The position numbers were made by a program, and so were the translations under genes. The notes beneath the pieces were generated by a model that saw only the letters and a program-made list of their open reading frames with translations, had not been told where the DNA came from and did no database searches. A stretch of DNA of 64,000 bases from Lentzea fradiae (GTDB taxonomy: Bacteria; Actinomycetota; Actinomycetes; Mycobacteriales; Pseudonocardiaceae), in assembly GCF_900100955.1 (NCBI RefSeq), contig NZ_FNCC01000001.1, forward strand, positions 248,001 to 312,000, written 5' to 3'. Positions 1 through 8,705 of this stretch are shown piece by piece (position 1 is the stretch's first letter; every line of letters starts with the position of its first letter).

Positions 1-296
1 CGGTGCACGTCGAAGGTGTTGCCGACGACGCGGTCCCGCCGGTACCCGAGACCTTCCGCCTCGGCGAGCTCGGCGACCCCGGCGTCCATCCCGGCCGCCT
101 GCGGCCCGAACTTCGCGGTCAGCATCTCCGTCACCGGCACGACGTCGTCCGCGGCACGTCCCGGGTCGAGCTCGAACGAGCGGTGCACCACCTCGACCTC
201 GTCGCGGTGCTCGAAGCCCGCCAGCGCCTTGTCGAAGCGCGCTTTCCCGATGTAGCACCACGGGCAGACGACGTCGGCCCAGATCTCGACCTGCAT
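1..296 (-). CDS. DsbA-family (FrnE-like) oxidoreductase, partial
   Basis: This is the N-terminal 98 codons of a minus-strand gene that runs off the left edge. The protein opens with MQVEIWADVVCPWCYIGK, so a thioredoxin-fold CPWC active site lies at about residues 11-14, as in the FrnE/2-hydroxychromene-carboxylate-isomerase branch of the DsbA family. These are usually cytoplasmic proteins of 210-240 residues acting in thiol-disulfide exchange. No signal peptide is visible, which agrees. The ATG at 294-296 opens exactly at the family's first beta strand. It runs in the same direction as the lipase gene upstream, with 34 bp between. The C-terminal half is not visible, so the substrate cannot be judged. 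Confidence 0.85.
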   Translation of the reverse strand, partial: MQVEIWADVVCPWCYIGKARFDKALAGFEHRDEVEVVHRSFELDPGRAADDVVPVTEMLTAKFGPQAAGMDAGVAELAEAEGLGYRRDRVVGNTFDVH

Positions 297-330
297 GCCG
301 GAAACATACCCGTGGACGTACCTGTGCGGC

Positions 331-1569
331 TCAGTGCGCGAACCGGTGTGTGAGGAAGGCGACCGCGTCCGCGACCCCGACGGTCTGGGCGGAACTGTGG
401 CCCTGTCCCGCGTGCTCGGTCAGCACGACGTCGGCACCGCGTGCGCGGTACTGCGCCGCCAGTTCCCGTGCCGCCGACACGGGCAGCAGCTCGTCCTCCG
501 TGCCGTGGTACATCAGCACGGGCGCGGCCGGTGTGCCGCCGAAGCCGACCGGGCTGAGCCGGTGCAGCAGGTCGCGGAACGGGCCCGAGGTGAGCGAGCC
601 CGGCCACGCCTCGAACTCCCCGACCGCCGCGAAGTGCGGTCCGCCGAGGATGGGGGCACCGGCGCAGCCGTGCGCGTACCTGTCGGCGAGGGCGCGCCCG
701 TGCTCGTTGACGTACCGGTCGGCGCCGGCTCGGGGGACGGCGTTGCGCACCGCCGCGACCGCGAACGGGATCCAGCCGGAGAACGCCTGTCCGCTGACGC
801 TCGCGAGGGCCGCGTTCAGGTCGGCGGCCACACCGCCCAGGACCACGGCGCTGATGTCCAGCTCGGGGGCGAAGAGGGACTGCTTCTGCGCCGCGGAGGC
901 CGTGGCGAGACCGCCGCCCGAGTAGCCCCACATCCCCACGGGGGCGTCGCGGTGCACACGGGCCGGGGCGAACGACCGTGCCGCGCGGATGCCGTCGAGC
1001 ACGCCGTGAGCGGCGGCGTCCGCGCCGAGGAACTGCGAGCGGGGACCCTCGTAGTCCGGCACCATCACCGCCCAGCCGCGTCCGACCGCGTCCGCGACCT
1101 GCCCCCGGTCGAACCGGGCCTGACCCTCGGAGGCAGGGTCGTCGGTCTTCGAGCCCGCGCGCAGCAGGTACGACGGGGCGCAGAAGGTCGCGAGGCCGTC
1201 CTCGGGCGTCTGGTACGACAGCAGCGGCCGTTCACCGGGACCGGTCCAGCGTGCCGTGGGCACCAGCAGCGTGCCGACGGTGGCGGTGGCCTTCCCGGCG
1301 TTGTCGCGGGTCTTGTAGAGCAGCTGCCACACCTGTGCGGGTGCGGGGATCGCCAGCTCGTGCGCGGGTAGACGCCGCCAGCGCAGCACGGTGCCGTCGC
1401 GTTTGGCGTCCACATGCGACGGAACGTCGTAGAACGGGTCGTCGTCGGGAAGCACGACCGAGGGCGGTGAGGGGGTGGCGGTGGCGGCCGGAACCGTCGT
1501 CACGAGTGCCGCGACGGCGAACGCCACCGCGGCCGCGGGCCGGGCGGACTTCCGCAAGCGGGTGAGCAT
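331..1569 (-). CDS. Secreted lipase / alpha-beta hydrolase
   Basis: A 412-residue protein with a clear Sec signal: a basic N-terminus (MLTRLRKSARP), a hydrophobic Ala/Val stretch to about residue 27 and an ATATP cleavage region. The mature part resembles the secretory lipase family (LIP, PF03583). The nucleophile elbow is GYSGGG, and near the C-terminus there is an Asp in TEDELLP and a His in GQGHSS, completing a Ser-Asp-His triad. It probably hydrolyses extracellular esters or triglycerides. It is divergent from the XRE regulator at 1699 across 129 bp, and such regulators often control the adjacent gene; that link is inferred. The natural substrate is not predictable. Confidence 0.85.
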   Translation of the reverse strand: MLTRLRKSARPAAAVAFAVAALVTTVPAATATPSPPSVVLPDDDPFYDVPSHVDAKRDGTVLRWRRLPAHELAIPAPAQVWQLLYKTRDNAGKATATVGTLLVPTARWTGPGERPLLSYQTPEDGLATFCAPSYLLRAGSKTDDPASEGQARFDRGQVADAVGRGWAVMVPDYEGPRSQFLGADAAAHGVLDGIRAARSFAPARVHRDAPVGMWGYSGGGLATASAAQKQSLFAPELDISAVVLGGVAADLNAALASVSGQAFSGWIPFAVAAVRNAVPRAGADRYVNEHGRALADRYAHGCAGAPILGGPHFAAVGEFEAWPGSLTSGPFRDLLHRLSPVGFGGTPAAPVLMYHGTEDELLPVSAARELAAQYRARGADVVLTEHAGQGHSSAQTVGVADAVAFLTHRFAH

Positions 1570-1698
1570 CGCGCTCCTTCGTCCTGGGTGGATCGGTCAC
1601 CCCGAACGTAGGAAGGTTCTCGCGCGGCTCGGTCGTACCGCTTTCCCTGGGAACTCCAGTCCTACCCTGCGCGGAAGCGGCGCTGCGAGACTGGGCGC

Positions 1699-2553
1699 AT
1701 GGCCGCCAAACACCTGCACGCACGGGAACTCGGCATCTTCCTGCGCGCCCGGCGCAGCCGGCTGCGCCCCCAGGACGTGGGACTGGAACCCGGCGGCCGG
1801 CGCAAGGTGCCCGGTCTGCGCCGTGAGGAGCTGGCCCTGCTGGCCGGGCTGAGCACCGACTACTACCAGCGCATGGAGCAGGGCAGGGAGGTGCGGCCCT
1901 CGGACGACCTGCTCGGCGCGCTCGCGTCGGCGCTGAACCTCGACGACCAGGAGCGCCGCCACCTGTTCGCGCTCGCCGACGCGGTCCGCCGCGGAGCGCC
2001 CCGGCCGCCCGCCGACGAGCAGGTGCCCGCGAGCACCCGGCACCTGCTGCGGACGATGTCCACCCCGGCGTTCGTGCTGAGCCGCCACCTCGACGTGCTG
2101 GCGTGGAACGACCACGCGGAAGCCCTGCTGGGCAGCGCGGAGAACGTCCCACCGGCACAGCGGAACCTGTTGGTCTTGCTGTTCACGGACCCCGGCGCGC
2201 GTTCCCGGTGCGTGCACTGGGAGGGGTTCGCCACGCAGTACATCGGGATGTTGCGGGCCACCATCGCCGCCGACCCGTCACACCCGCGCGGCACCGCGAT
2301 CGTCGGTGAGCTGAGCATCCGCAGCGCGGAGTTCCGGCGGCTCTGGGAGAAGTACGACGTGCACGCGCCCGTGCGCGGCACCAAGGTGTTCCGCCGCCCC
2401 GAGGTCGGGGAGATCACCCTCGACTGGGCGATCTACCCGCTTCCCGGCAGTCCCGGTCCGGTGCTGATGGTCTACACCGCCGAACCGGGTTCCGTGCACG
2501 CCGAACGCCTGCGGGTCCTCGCGGAGCTGCACAGGCTCCGATCATCGCGCTGA
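1699..2553 (+). CDS. XRE-family regulator with MmyB-like ligand domain
   Basis: A 284-residue protein with an N-terminal helix-turn-helix: RREELALLAGLSTDYYQRMEQG at about residues 38-59 is the characteristic core of actinobacterial MmyB-type XRE regulators. The C-terminal two thirds (residues 110-280, including HLDVLAWN and the LYTDP-like LLFTDPGAR segment) match the MmyB-like sensor domain, which has a PAS-like fold and may bind a fatty-acid-like ligand. The gene is divergent from the secreted lipase and convergent with the MFS exporter, overlapping its 3' end by 12 bp. Control of one or both neighbours is likely but inferred. Confidence 0.88.
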   Translation: MAAKHLHARELGIFLRARRSRLRPQDVGLEPGGRRKVPGLRREELALLAGLSTDYYQRMEQGREVRPSDDLLGALASALNLDDQERRHLFALADAVRRGAPRPPADEQVPASTRHLLRTMSTPAFVLSRHLDVLAWNDHAEALLGSAENVPPAQRNLLVLLFTDPGARSRCVHWEGFATQYIGMLRATIAADPSHPRGTAIVGELSIRSAEFRRLWEKYDVHAPVRGTKVFRRPEVGEITLDWAIYPLPGSPGPVLMVYTAEPGSVHAERLRVLAELHRLRSSR

Positions 2554-3999
2554 CCGGAGGCGGCGGCGCAGGTCGACCACCACCACGGCGATGGCGGCGC
2601 ACAGGAACACGCAGGCTCCCGTGGTGGCCAGGTCGAGCGCGTCGAGGTGCAGCGCCGCGGGTGCGTCGGTCAGGGTGAAACCGGCCCCGTACACCGTGGA
2701 GTAGTAGGCCATCGACGCCGTCGCCACACCGACGCTGTTGCTGATGCGTTGCCCGAGCTGGCCGATGGAGCTGGCCGCGCTGCCCTGGTCGCTCGGCACG
2801 TCCATGAGCGTCATGGAGTGGTTGGGGGACACCACGAGCCCGCCGCCGAGGCCCTGGACCAGTTGCAGCAGTGGAATGGCGAGCAGGATGGCCGCTGTGC
2901 CCAGGTCCGCGTGCAGCACCGCGACCGTGCCCGCCGTGCTCGTGAGCACGAGCAGCATCCCGGTCCCGGTCAGCACCCTGCCCAGCCGCACCACGTACCG
3001 GCCGCCCAGCCACGCGCCGAGCACGGACGTGGCGGAGGACGGCAGCAGCACCAGCCCCGCGAGGAACGGGGTGAGCCCGCGGGCCTCCTGGAGGTACAGG
3101 GTCAGCGCGAGCGCGATGCCCGGCCCGGCGGCGAACCACGTGAGCGAGACGAGCACGCCGTTGCGGAAGGACGGGATGCGCAACAGGTTCGGGTCGATCA
3201 CGGCGGACCGCCCCGTCGCGACCCGGCTCCGGCTGCGCGCGACGAACAGACCGGCGAGCAGCACCGCCGGGACGAGGGCGAACCAGCGCAGTCCGGCGTC
3301 GCCCGGCCGTCCGGTGGTGAAGATGAACGGCGTCAGCAACCCGATCAGCGCGAGCCCGCCGAACACCAGGCCCAGCACGTCGATGTCGGGTCTGCGCGGC
3401 TCGCCCTGGTCGCGGCCGACCGCGGGCAGCAGGACGTGCGCGGCGACGAGGATCGCCACCGCCACCGGCAGGTTCATCACGAACACCCCGCGCCAGCCCA
3501 GAACCGGTGTGGTGACGAGCAGTCCGCCGACGCTCGGGCCGAGCGCGGTCGCGAGGCTGACGCACATGCCGTAGGTGCCGAACGCCTTCCCGCGTTCTCC
3601 CGGCGGGAAGAGCTGTTGCACGATGCCCATCATCTGCGGCATCAACATTCCCGCGGCGACACCGAGAAGCGCGCGTCCGACGACGACGAACTCCGCGGTC
3701 GGGGCGATGGCGCACAACACGCTCGCGGCCAGGTACAGCCACATGCCCGCGTACGTGAGGGTGAGCCGCCGCCCGGCGTCGCCGATGCGGCCCGCGGGCA
3801 CCAGCGTGACGGCGAAGCAGAAGACGTAGGCGGCCTGGATCAGCTGGATCCCGGTGGGACCGGGGTGCAGGGCGCGCTCGATCGACGGGATCGCGATGGA
3901 CACCTTGTGGATGTCCAGCAGGAGGAAACCCGCTGTGGTGCCGCACAACAGCAGTGCGGCCCCGCGGTTCACGGTGGCGGGCGCGGAGGTGGTCGTCAT
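2542..3999 (-). CDS. MFS drug exporter, DHA2 (EmrB/QacA) type, 14 TM
   Basis: A 485-residue, strongly hydrophobic protein. The first cytoplasmic loop motif (PAGRIGDAGRRLTLTYAG) and the motif C region (GPSVGGLL, about residue 155) identify the major facilitator superfamily; the length and helix number fit the 14-TM DHA2 drug:H+ antiporters. It probably exports a small hydrophobic compound or antibiotic from the cytoplasm. The ATG at 3997-3999 begins MTTTSAPATVNRG, just before TM1. The last codons overlap the convergent XRE gene. Substrate unknown. Confidence 0.9.
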   Translation of the reverse strand: MTTTSAPATVNRGAALLLCGTTAGFLLLDIHKVSIAIPSIERALHPGPTGIQLIQAAYVFCFAVTLVPAGRIGDAGRRLTLTYAGMWLYLAASVLCAIAPTAEFVVVGRALLGVAAGMLMPQMMGIVQQLFPPGERGKAFGTYGMCVSLATALGPSVGGLLVTTPVLGWRGVFVMNLPVAVAILVAAHVLLPAVGRDQGEPRRPDIDVLGLVFGGLALIGLLTPFIFTTGRPGDAGLRWFALVPAVLLAGLFVARSRSRVATGRSAVIDPNLLRIPSFRNGVLVSLTWFAAGPGIALALTLYLQEARGLTPFLAGLVLLPSSATSVLGAWLGGRYVVRLGRVLTGTGMLLVLTSTAGTVAVLHADLGTAAILLAIPLLQLVQGLGGGLVVSPNHSMTLMDVPSDQGSAASSIGQLGQRISNSVGVATASMAYYSTVYGAGFTLTDAPAALHLDALDLATTGACVFLCAAIAVVVVDLRRRLRSAR

Positions 4000-4059
4000 G
4001 GTGAGCTCACGCGGACGGCGGCGCGACCGGTGCCGCGCCGCCGTCCGGGTGTGGTGTCC

Positions 4060-4956
4060 TCACGCCTCCTGGAGGATCTTCGTCGTGTCGACGAGCTTGC
4101 CGAAGTCGTTGTCCGAGTCGATGAGACCCCAGCTCGCGACCCAGTCCAGCGTCCGGTTGAAGTGGTCCTCCGGGTACGGGCCGGGGTGGATGTAGCGCAG
4201 CCGGCCGAGGTTGAAGTCCTCCGGGTCCAGCTCCGCGACGGGCGCCGCCTGCTGGATGAAGTACTTGAGGTACGGGCGGACGTCCTCGTGGATCTTGTCG
4301 ACACCGCGCGTGACGGCACGGTTGATCTTGCTGAACGTCTCGGCGTCCAGGTCGTCGTTGGCGATCTCCGCGCCGAAGTAGTGGCCCTCGGCGAGGACCT
4401 TGTAGCCCTGCTTCTCGGCGACGGTGATCCACGGCTCCATCACCGCGACGGCGTCGATGTCGCCGTCGCGCAGGGCCTCGAAGCGCTCCTTGCCCTTGAT
4501 GCCCACCAGGTTGATGTCGTCGCGGCGGAGGAAGCCCTCCAGCAGCTGCAGCACGAGGTAGTGCGAGCCGTGGTGGAAGTTGACGCCGACCCGCACGCCG
4601 GCCAGGTCGCCGGGGACGTTGTAGGGGGAGTCGGGACGGACGATGATCGCCTGGCTGGCGACCGCGGCGCGGCGCGCCACGACCTTGCCGTTGACCTGGC
4701 TGTCCTGCGAGCGGCGCAGCTGGCCCCACTCGCACGCGTTGTAGAGCTGCGACGCGCCCGCCTCGAAGAGCTTGAAGCTGCTGAAGGACGACACCTTGCG
4801 CGGGTCCTCGATGAAGCGCAGGCCCGCCTCGTCCGCCGGACGCGAGCGGATGAGCTCGACGTCGAGCCCCTCGTCGGTGAAGTAGCCCTCTTCCTCCGCC
4901 ACGTAGTAGGGGAGGTAGAAGATGGCGCTGGTCGCCTCGATCTTGATCTTGGACAT
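4060..4956 (-). CDS. SsuA/THI5-like substrate-binding-fold protein without signal peptide
   Basis: A 298-residue protein of the SsuA/THI5 (NMT1-like, PF09084) periplasmic-binding fold: an N-terminal LPYYVAEEEGYF typical of sulfonate/pyrimidine binding proteins, then DLAGVRVGV at about 140 and DAVAVMEPW at about 195. It begins MSKIKIEATSAIFY with no signal peptide or lipobox, and no upstream in-frame extension supplies one. No permease or ATPase of its own is adjacent. It may be a cytoplasmic binding or sensor protein, or an enzyme on this fold. It is divergent from the peptide-type ABC operon at 5154, with repeated TAGAAGTT sequences between them, suggesting joint control. The ligand is unknown. 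Confidence 0.72.
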   Translation of the reverse strand: MSKIKIEATSAIFYLPYYVAEEEGYFTDEGLDVELIRSRPADEAGLRFIEDPRKVSSFSSFKLFEAGASQLYNACEWGQLRRSQDSQVNGKVVARRAAVASQAIIVRPDSPYNVPGDLAGVRVGVNFHHGSHYLVLQLLEGFLRRDDINLVGIKGKERFEALRDGDIDAVAVMEPWITVAEKQGYKVLAEGHYFGAEIANDDLDAETFSKINRAVTRGVDKIHEDVRPYLKYFIQQAAPVAELDPEDFNLGRLRYIHPGPYPEDHFNRTLDWVASWGLIDSDNDFGKLVDTTKILQEA

Positions 4957-4980
4957 TCGGGCCCCTTGGTGAGCGCATAC

Positions 4981-5042
4981 TAGAAGTTCTACGACGAACG
5001 TGGCTCAACCGTAGGTTCAATACGGGCCGCGCGGTAGAAGTT
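4981..5042. promoter_or_regulatory. Possible operator pair in divergent promoter region
   Basis: TAGAAGTT occurs at 4981-4988 and again at 5035-5042, 54 bp apart. The first copy is part of a perfect interrupted palindrome, TAGAA-G-TTCTA (4981-4991). The stretch is AT-richer than its surroundings and lies between the divergent binding-protein genes at 4956 and 5154. This looks like a regulator-binding region; no regulator gene is adjacent. Confidence 0.4.
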
Positions 5043-5153
5043 TCACATAGCGAGACGCCATCTACTACGACCCCTATTGGCCTTACGGTCTAGCGCAAGT
5101 GCTGTCACTGGACGGCGCGCAAGGGGCTAGAGAGACGAGAGCGAGTCGCCGAC

Positions 5154-6782
5154 ATGGAGCGCCACCTGACCGACGCGTCCGGACGCGTCCGACCCACCAG
5201 ACGCCTGCCCGCCGCGGTGATCCTCCTGGTGTCCGCGGGTCTGGCGCTGGCCGGCTGTGCCGCGAGCGCCGACGGCGGTGCGGGTTCCGGCCCGGACGCC
5301 ACTCCCGTGAAGGGAGGTGTCCTGCACTACCGCGCGGCCGGTGGCGGCAAGTCGATCGACCCCGCCGCGGCCACCGGCTACGGCCTCACCGTCCCGCTGC
5401 GCGCACTCGTGGACTCCTTGGTGTTCAACAACCAGGACGGCTCGTTCGCCCCGTGGCTCGCCACGAAGTGGGAGGTCAACGACAACGCGACGCGGTACAC
5501 CTTCACGCTGCGCGAGGACGTGACGTTCTCCAACGGCGAGAAGCTCGACGCGGCGGCGGTGAAGGCGAGCTACCAGGCACTGCGCGACAACGGCGCCAAG
5601 TACGCCGTGGCGAACCAGTGGATCGGCGCGCTCAAGGAGATCACCACCCCGAGCCCGTACACGGTCGTCTTCGACTTCTCCAAGCCGAACTCCTCGTTCC
5701 TGCAAGCGTCTTCCAGCTCCGTGCTCGGCATCGTCGCCCCGGCGACCTCCGCGCTGCCGTTCGAGAAGCGCCAGGAAGGCTTGGGCATCATCGGTTCCGG
5801 CGCGTTCGTCGCGGCGGAGAGCCGCGGCGAGGAGGGCTACACCCTCACCCGGCGCGAGGACTACAGGTGGCCGCCCGCCCCGGCGAAGAACCAAGGTCCC
5901 GCGCATCTCGACAAGATCGAGGTGCGCAACATCCAGGACAACAGCATCGCCGCGGCCGAGCTGCGCGCCGGTGGCCTGGACCTGTTGCACAACACCGAAC
6001 CCGCTGACAAGACCGAGTTCGCGAGCAGCTCCGAGATCACCATCCGGCGCGACCCGCTGCCCGGCTCCGCGCTCGGGTTCGCGGCCAACCTGAAGGTGCC
6101 CGGCCTCGACGACGTGAAGGTGCGCCGCGCGTTGTCGCTCGCGATCGACCGCGACGCCGTGCTCAAGCGGGCCTCCGCCATCGACGTCGCGCCCAAGAGC
6201 GCTTACACGGCAAGCAACCCGTACGCACCGGACCAGTCCGACAAGATCAGGACCGACGTGGCCGAGGCGAAGAAGCTGCTCGACGAGGCCGGGTGGAAGC
6301 CGGGCGCGAACGGCGTGCGGGAGAAGAACGGCGACAAGCTCTCGTTCACGCTCGTCTACAGCCCGTCCACGATCTCGCACGAGCCGAACATCGCCGTCGT
6401 GCAGTCGCAGTGGAAGGACATCGGCGTCGAGCTGAAGTTCGGCAGCCTCACCCAGGCCGAGCTGAACCAGCGCGTGCTGTCCGGCAACTACTCCTTCACG
6501 TGGGGCTCCGGCACCCGTCCCGACGCCGACGTGCTGCGGTCCACCTACGGCGGCAAGGACCCCGAGCTGGACAGGATCTTCGACGAGATCCTGGCGCAGC
6601 CCGACTTCGAGGCCCGCAAGGCGCTCGCGGCCAAGGCGTCGGAGATCGTGCTGACCGAGGCGTACTACCTCCCGCTCTACGACTTCATCCAGCCGCTGGC
6701 GTACCGCAACAGCACCCACCTCCCGCTGTTCGAGGCCACGCACGTCCCGTGGCTCGGCGACGCGTGGGTCGACCAGCAGTAG
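5154..6782 (+). CDS. ABC importer substrate-binding lipoprotein, family 5 (DppA/OppA-like)
   Basis: A 542-residue extracytoplasmic solute-binding protein. An n-region RPTRR is followed by a hydrophobic segment and the lipobox LAGC, with lipidated Cys35, so it is a membrane-anchored lipoprotein. The body is typical of SBP_bac_5 (PF00496): DGSFAPWLATKWEV, YTFTLREDVTFSNGE and, near 320, KVRRALSLAIDRD. The family delivers oligopeptides, nickel chelates or similar solutes to DppBC-type permeases. It is the first gene of an operon with two permeases and a fused ATPase; 49 bp separate it from the next gene. The substrate cannot be told from sequence. Confidence 0.92.
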   Translation: MERHLTDASGRVRPTRRLPAAVILLVSAGLALAGCAASADGGAGSGPDATPVKGGVLHYRAAGGGKSIDPAAATGYGLTVPLRALVDSLVFNNQDGSFAPWLATKWEVNDNATRYTFTLREDVTFSNGEKLDAAAVKASYQALRDNGAKYAVANQWIGALKEITTPSPYTVVFDFSKPNSSFLQASSSSVLGIVAPATSALPFEKRQEGLGIIGSGAFVAAESRGEEGYTLTRREDYRWPPAPAKNQGPAHLDKIEVRNIQDNSIAAAELRAGGLDLLHNTEPADKTEFASSSEITIRRDPLPGSALGFAANLKVPGLDDVKVRRALSLAIDRDAVLKRASAIDVAPKSAYTASNPYAPDQSDKIRTDVAEAKKLLDEAGWKPGANGVREKNGDKLSFTLVYSPSTISHEPNIAVVQSQWKDIGVELKFGSLTQAELNQRVLSGNYSFTWGSGTRPDADVLRSTYGGKDPELDRIFDEILAQPDFEARKALAAKASEIVLTEAYYLPLYDFIQPLAYRNSTHLPLFEATHVPWLGDAWVDQQ

Positions 6783-6831
6783 GCCAGGACGGGACCGGTC
6801 CTCGCGGTCCCCGACGAGTTCGGAGCTCCCG

Positions 6832-7848
6832 ATGACCGGTTCCCCTTCTTCCGCAAGCCTTCCCGCCCGGCTGGCCCGTGACGTCGCGACCAAGCTCGCT
6901 CATGCCGTCGCGGTGGTGTTCGCGGCCTACTCCGCCACGTTCTTCCTGCTGTTCGTGCTGCCCGGCGACGCCGTGCTGGCGCGGATCGGCACGACCGACG
7001 CGATCGGGTCCAACGACCTCGCCCAGCTGGACCTCGACGCGCTGCGGTCGGAGGTGGGCCTCGCCGACAGCCTGTGGTCGCAGTACCTCCACGGCGTCAC
7101 CGGCCTGCTGCGCGGCGACCTCGGCCGGTCGCTGATCACCGAGCAGCCCGTCACCACGCTGCTCGGGGAGGTGCTGCCGAACACCGTCACGCTCGGCGCG
7201 GTGTCGCTCGCCTTCTCGGTGCCGCTGGGTTTCCTGCTCGCCGTGCTCGCGGTCAACCCGAGGTCGAAGGCGGTCCGGTCGTTCGCCTCGATGGTGCCGT
7301 CCGCGTACGTGAGCCTGCCGGTGTTCTGGGTCGGCATCCTGTTCGTCTACCTATTCTCCATCACGCTCGGCTGGTTCCCGTCGAGCGGCAGCAGGGGCGC
7401 CGCGTCGCTGGTGCTGCCGGTCACCGTGCTGTCGTTGCTCGGCGCGGCTCAGTTCGCCCAGGTGCTGATCTCCAGCCTGCGCACCGAGCTGGGCACCACC
7501 TACGCGGCGGTCACGGCGCCCGCCAAGGGCGCGGGCCGGTTCCACACGCTCTACCGGCACTGCCTGCGCAACGCCTCGTTCCCGTTCCTCGCGGTGTTCG
7601 GCCTGCGGGTCGGGCAGCTGCTCGGCGGCGCCGTCGTGATCGAGATGGTGTTCTCCCGGGTCGGCCTCGGCAGGCTGATGGTCGACTCGGTCAAGGCGGT
7701 CGACCTGACCGTGGTGCTGGGCATCGTCGTCGTGCTCGCCGCCGTGTACGTCGCGATCAACGTCCTGGTCGACATCGGTTACGTGCTGCTCGACCCCCGT
7801 CTGCGCCGCCACCCGGCGAGCGCCACCCGGAAGGAGGCGGACGCGTGA
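6832..7848 (+). CDS. ABC importer permease, DppB-like
   Basis: A 338-residue inner-membrane permease with about six TM helices and the binding-protein-dependent transport signature in the C-terminal half (TLYRHCLRNASFPFLAVFGLRVGQLLGG). The N-terminal segment GDAVLARIGTTDA and the DLGRSLITEQPV motif after TM1 are typical of DppB/NikB subunits. It pairs with the DppC-like subunit, whose GTG start overlaps this stop codon (GTGA at 7845-7848), indicating translational coupling. The ATG at 6832 gives a short cytoplasmic N-terminus before TM1. Confidence 0.92.
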   Translation: MTGSPSSASLPARLARDVATKLAHAVAVVFAAYSATFFLLFVLPGDAVLARIGTTDAIGSNDLAQLDLDALRSEVGLADSLWSQYLHGVTGLLRGDLGRSLITEQPVTTLLGEVLPNTVTLGAVSLAFSVPLGFLLAVLAVNPRSKAVRSFASMVPSAYVSLPVFWVGILFVYLFSITLGWFPSSGSRGAASLVLPVTVLSLLGAAQFAQVLISSLRTELGTTYAAVTAPAKGAGRFHTLYRHCLRNASFPFLAVFGLRVGQLLGGAVVIEMVFSRVGLGRLMVDSVKAVDLTVVLGIVVVLAAVYVAINVLVDIGYVLLDPRLRRHPASATRKEADA

Positions 7849-8705
7849 CCGACACGATCACGAGGGCCGTCGTCGAACCCGCGCCACCGCCCACCCCGGT
7901 CCGGCGCAGGCGCGGGCGTGTGCGCGAGCTGCACGTCCTGCTGGCACTGGTGGTGGTCCTGGTCGTGGTCGCCGTCTTCCCCGGACTGGTGACGTGGCAC
8001 GACCCGTACGAGCTGGACGGCCTGCCGTTCACCGCGCCGAACGGCGACTTCCCGTTCGGCACCGACGAGATCGGCCGCGACCTGTACTCCCGGGTCGTGC
8101 ACGGTCTGCGCGTCTCGCTGTTCTCGGCGGTGCTCGCGGTGGTCGTCGCACTGGCCGGGGGAGCGGTGATCGGCGTGCTGTCCGGCCTGCGTCCCGGCGG
8201 CCTGCTCGACCGCGCGCTCGGCATCCTCACCGAGGCCGTCATGGCCATCCCCGGTGTGCTGCTGGCCCTCGCCGTCATCACGACGTACGGCCGCGGCGCG
8301 TTCGTGGCGGCGGTGGCCATCGGCATCGGTGAGGCCACCGGGTTCGCCCGGCTCATCCGGGGCTGCGTGATCCAGGCGGGCACCCTGACGTACGTCGAGG
8401 CCGCGCGCACGTGCGGTGCCGGCCCGTTGCGCGTGGTCTTCCGGCACGTCGTGCCGAGCATCCACCACCCGGTGCTGTCCTACACGGCACTGCACTTCGG
8501 GCTCGCGATGCTCGCCATCGGCTCGTTGAGCTACCTCGGGTTCGGCGAGGCACCGCCGTCCGCGGAGTGGGGCGTCCTGATCGCGGGAGGCCAGAAGTAC
8601 CTGGCGCACGCGTGGTGGGTCGCCGTCGTCCCCGGCCTCGCGCTGACCGCCGTGGTCGTGCTGTTCAGCCGTATCGCCTACCTGTCGCAGAAGGACAACC
8701 GATGA
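7845..8705 (+). CDS. ABC importer permease, DppC-like
   Basis: A 286-residue permease starting at the GTG overlapping the upstream stop. After a basic tail (RRRRGRVREL) comes TM1, then the family hallmark FGTDEIGRDLYSRVVHGLRVSL at residues 66-87 that defines DppC/OppC subunits. The EAAxxxGA-type coupling loop EAARTCGAGPLRVVFRHVVP at about 180-200 contacts the ATPase. It forms the heterodimeric channel with the preceding gene. Its stop overlaps the start of the ATPase gene (ATGA at 8702-8705). Confidence 0.92.
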   Translation: MTDTITRAVVEPAPPPTPVRRRRGRVRELHVLLALVVVLVVVAVFPGLVTWHDPYELDGLPFTAPNGDFPFGTDEIGRDLYSRVVHGLRVSLFSAVLAVVVALAGGAVIGVLSGLRPGGLLDRALGILTEAVMAIPGVLLALAVITTYGRGAFVAAVAIGIGEATGFARLIRGCVIQAGTLTYVEAARTCGAGPLRVVFRHVVPSIHHPVLSYTALHFGLAMLAIGSLSYLGFGEAPPSAEWGVLIAGGQKYLAHAWWVAVVPGLALTAVVVLFSRIAYLSQKDNR

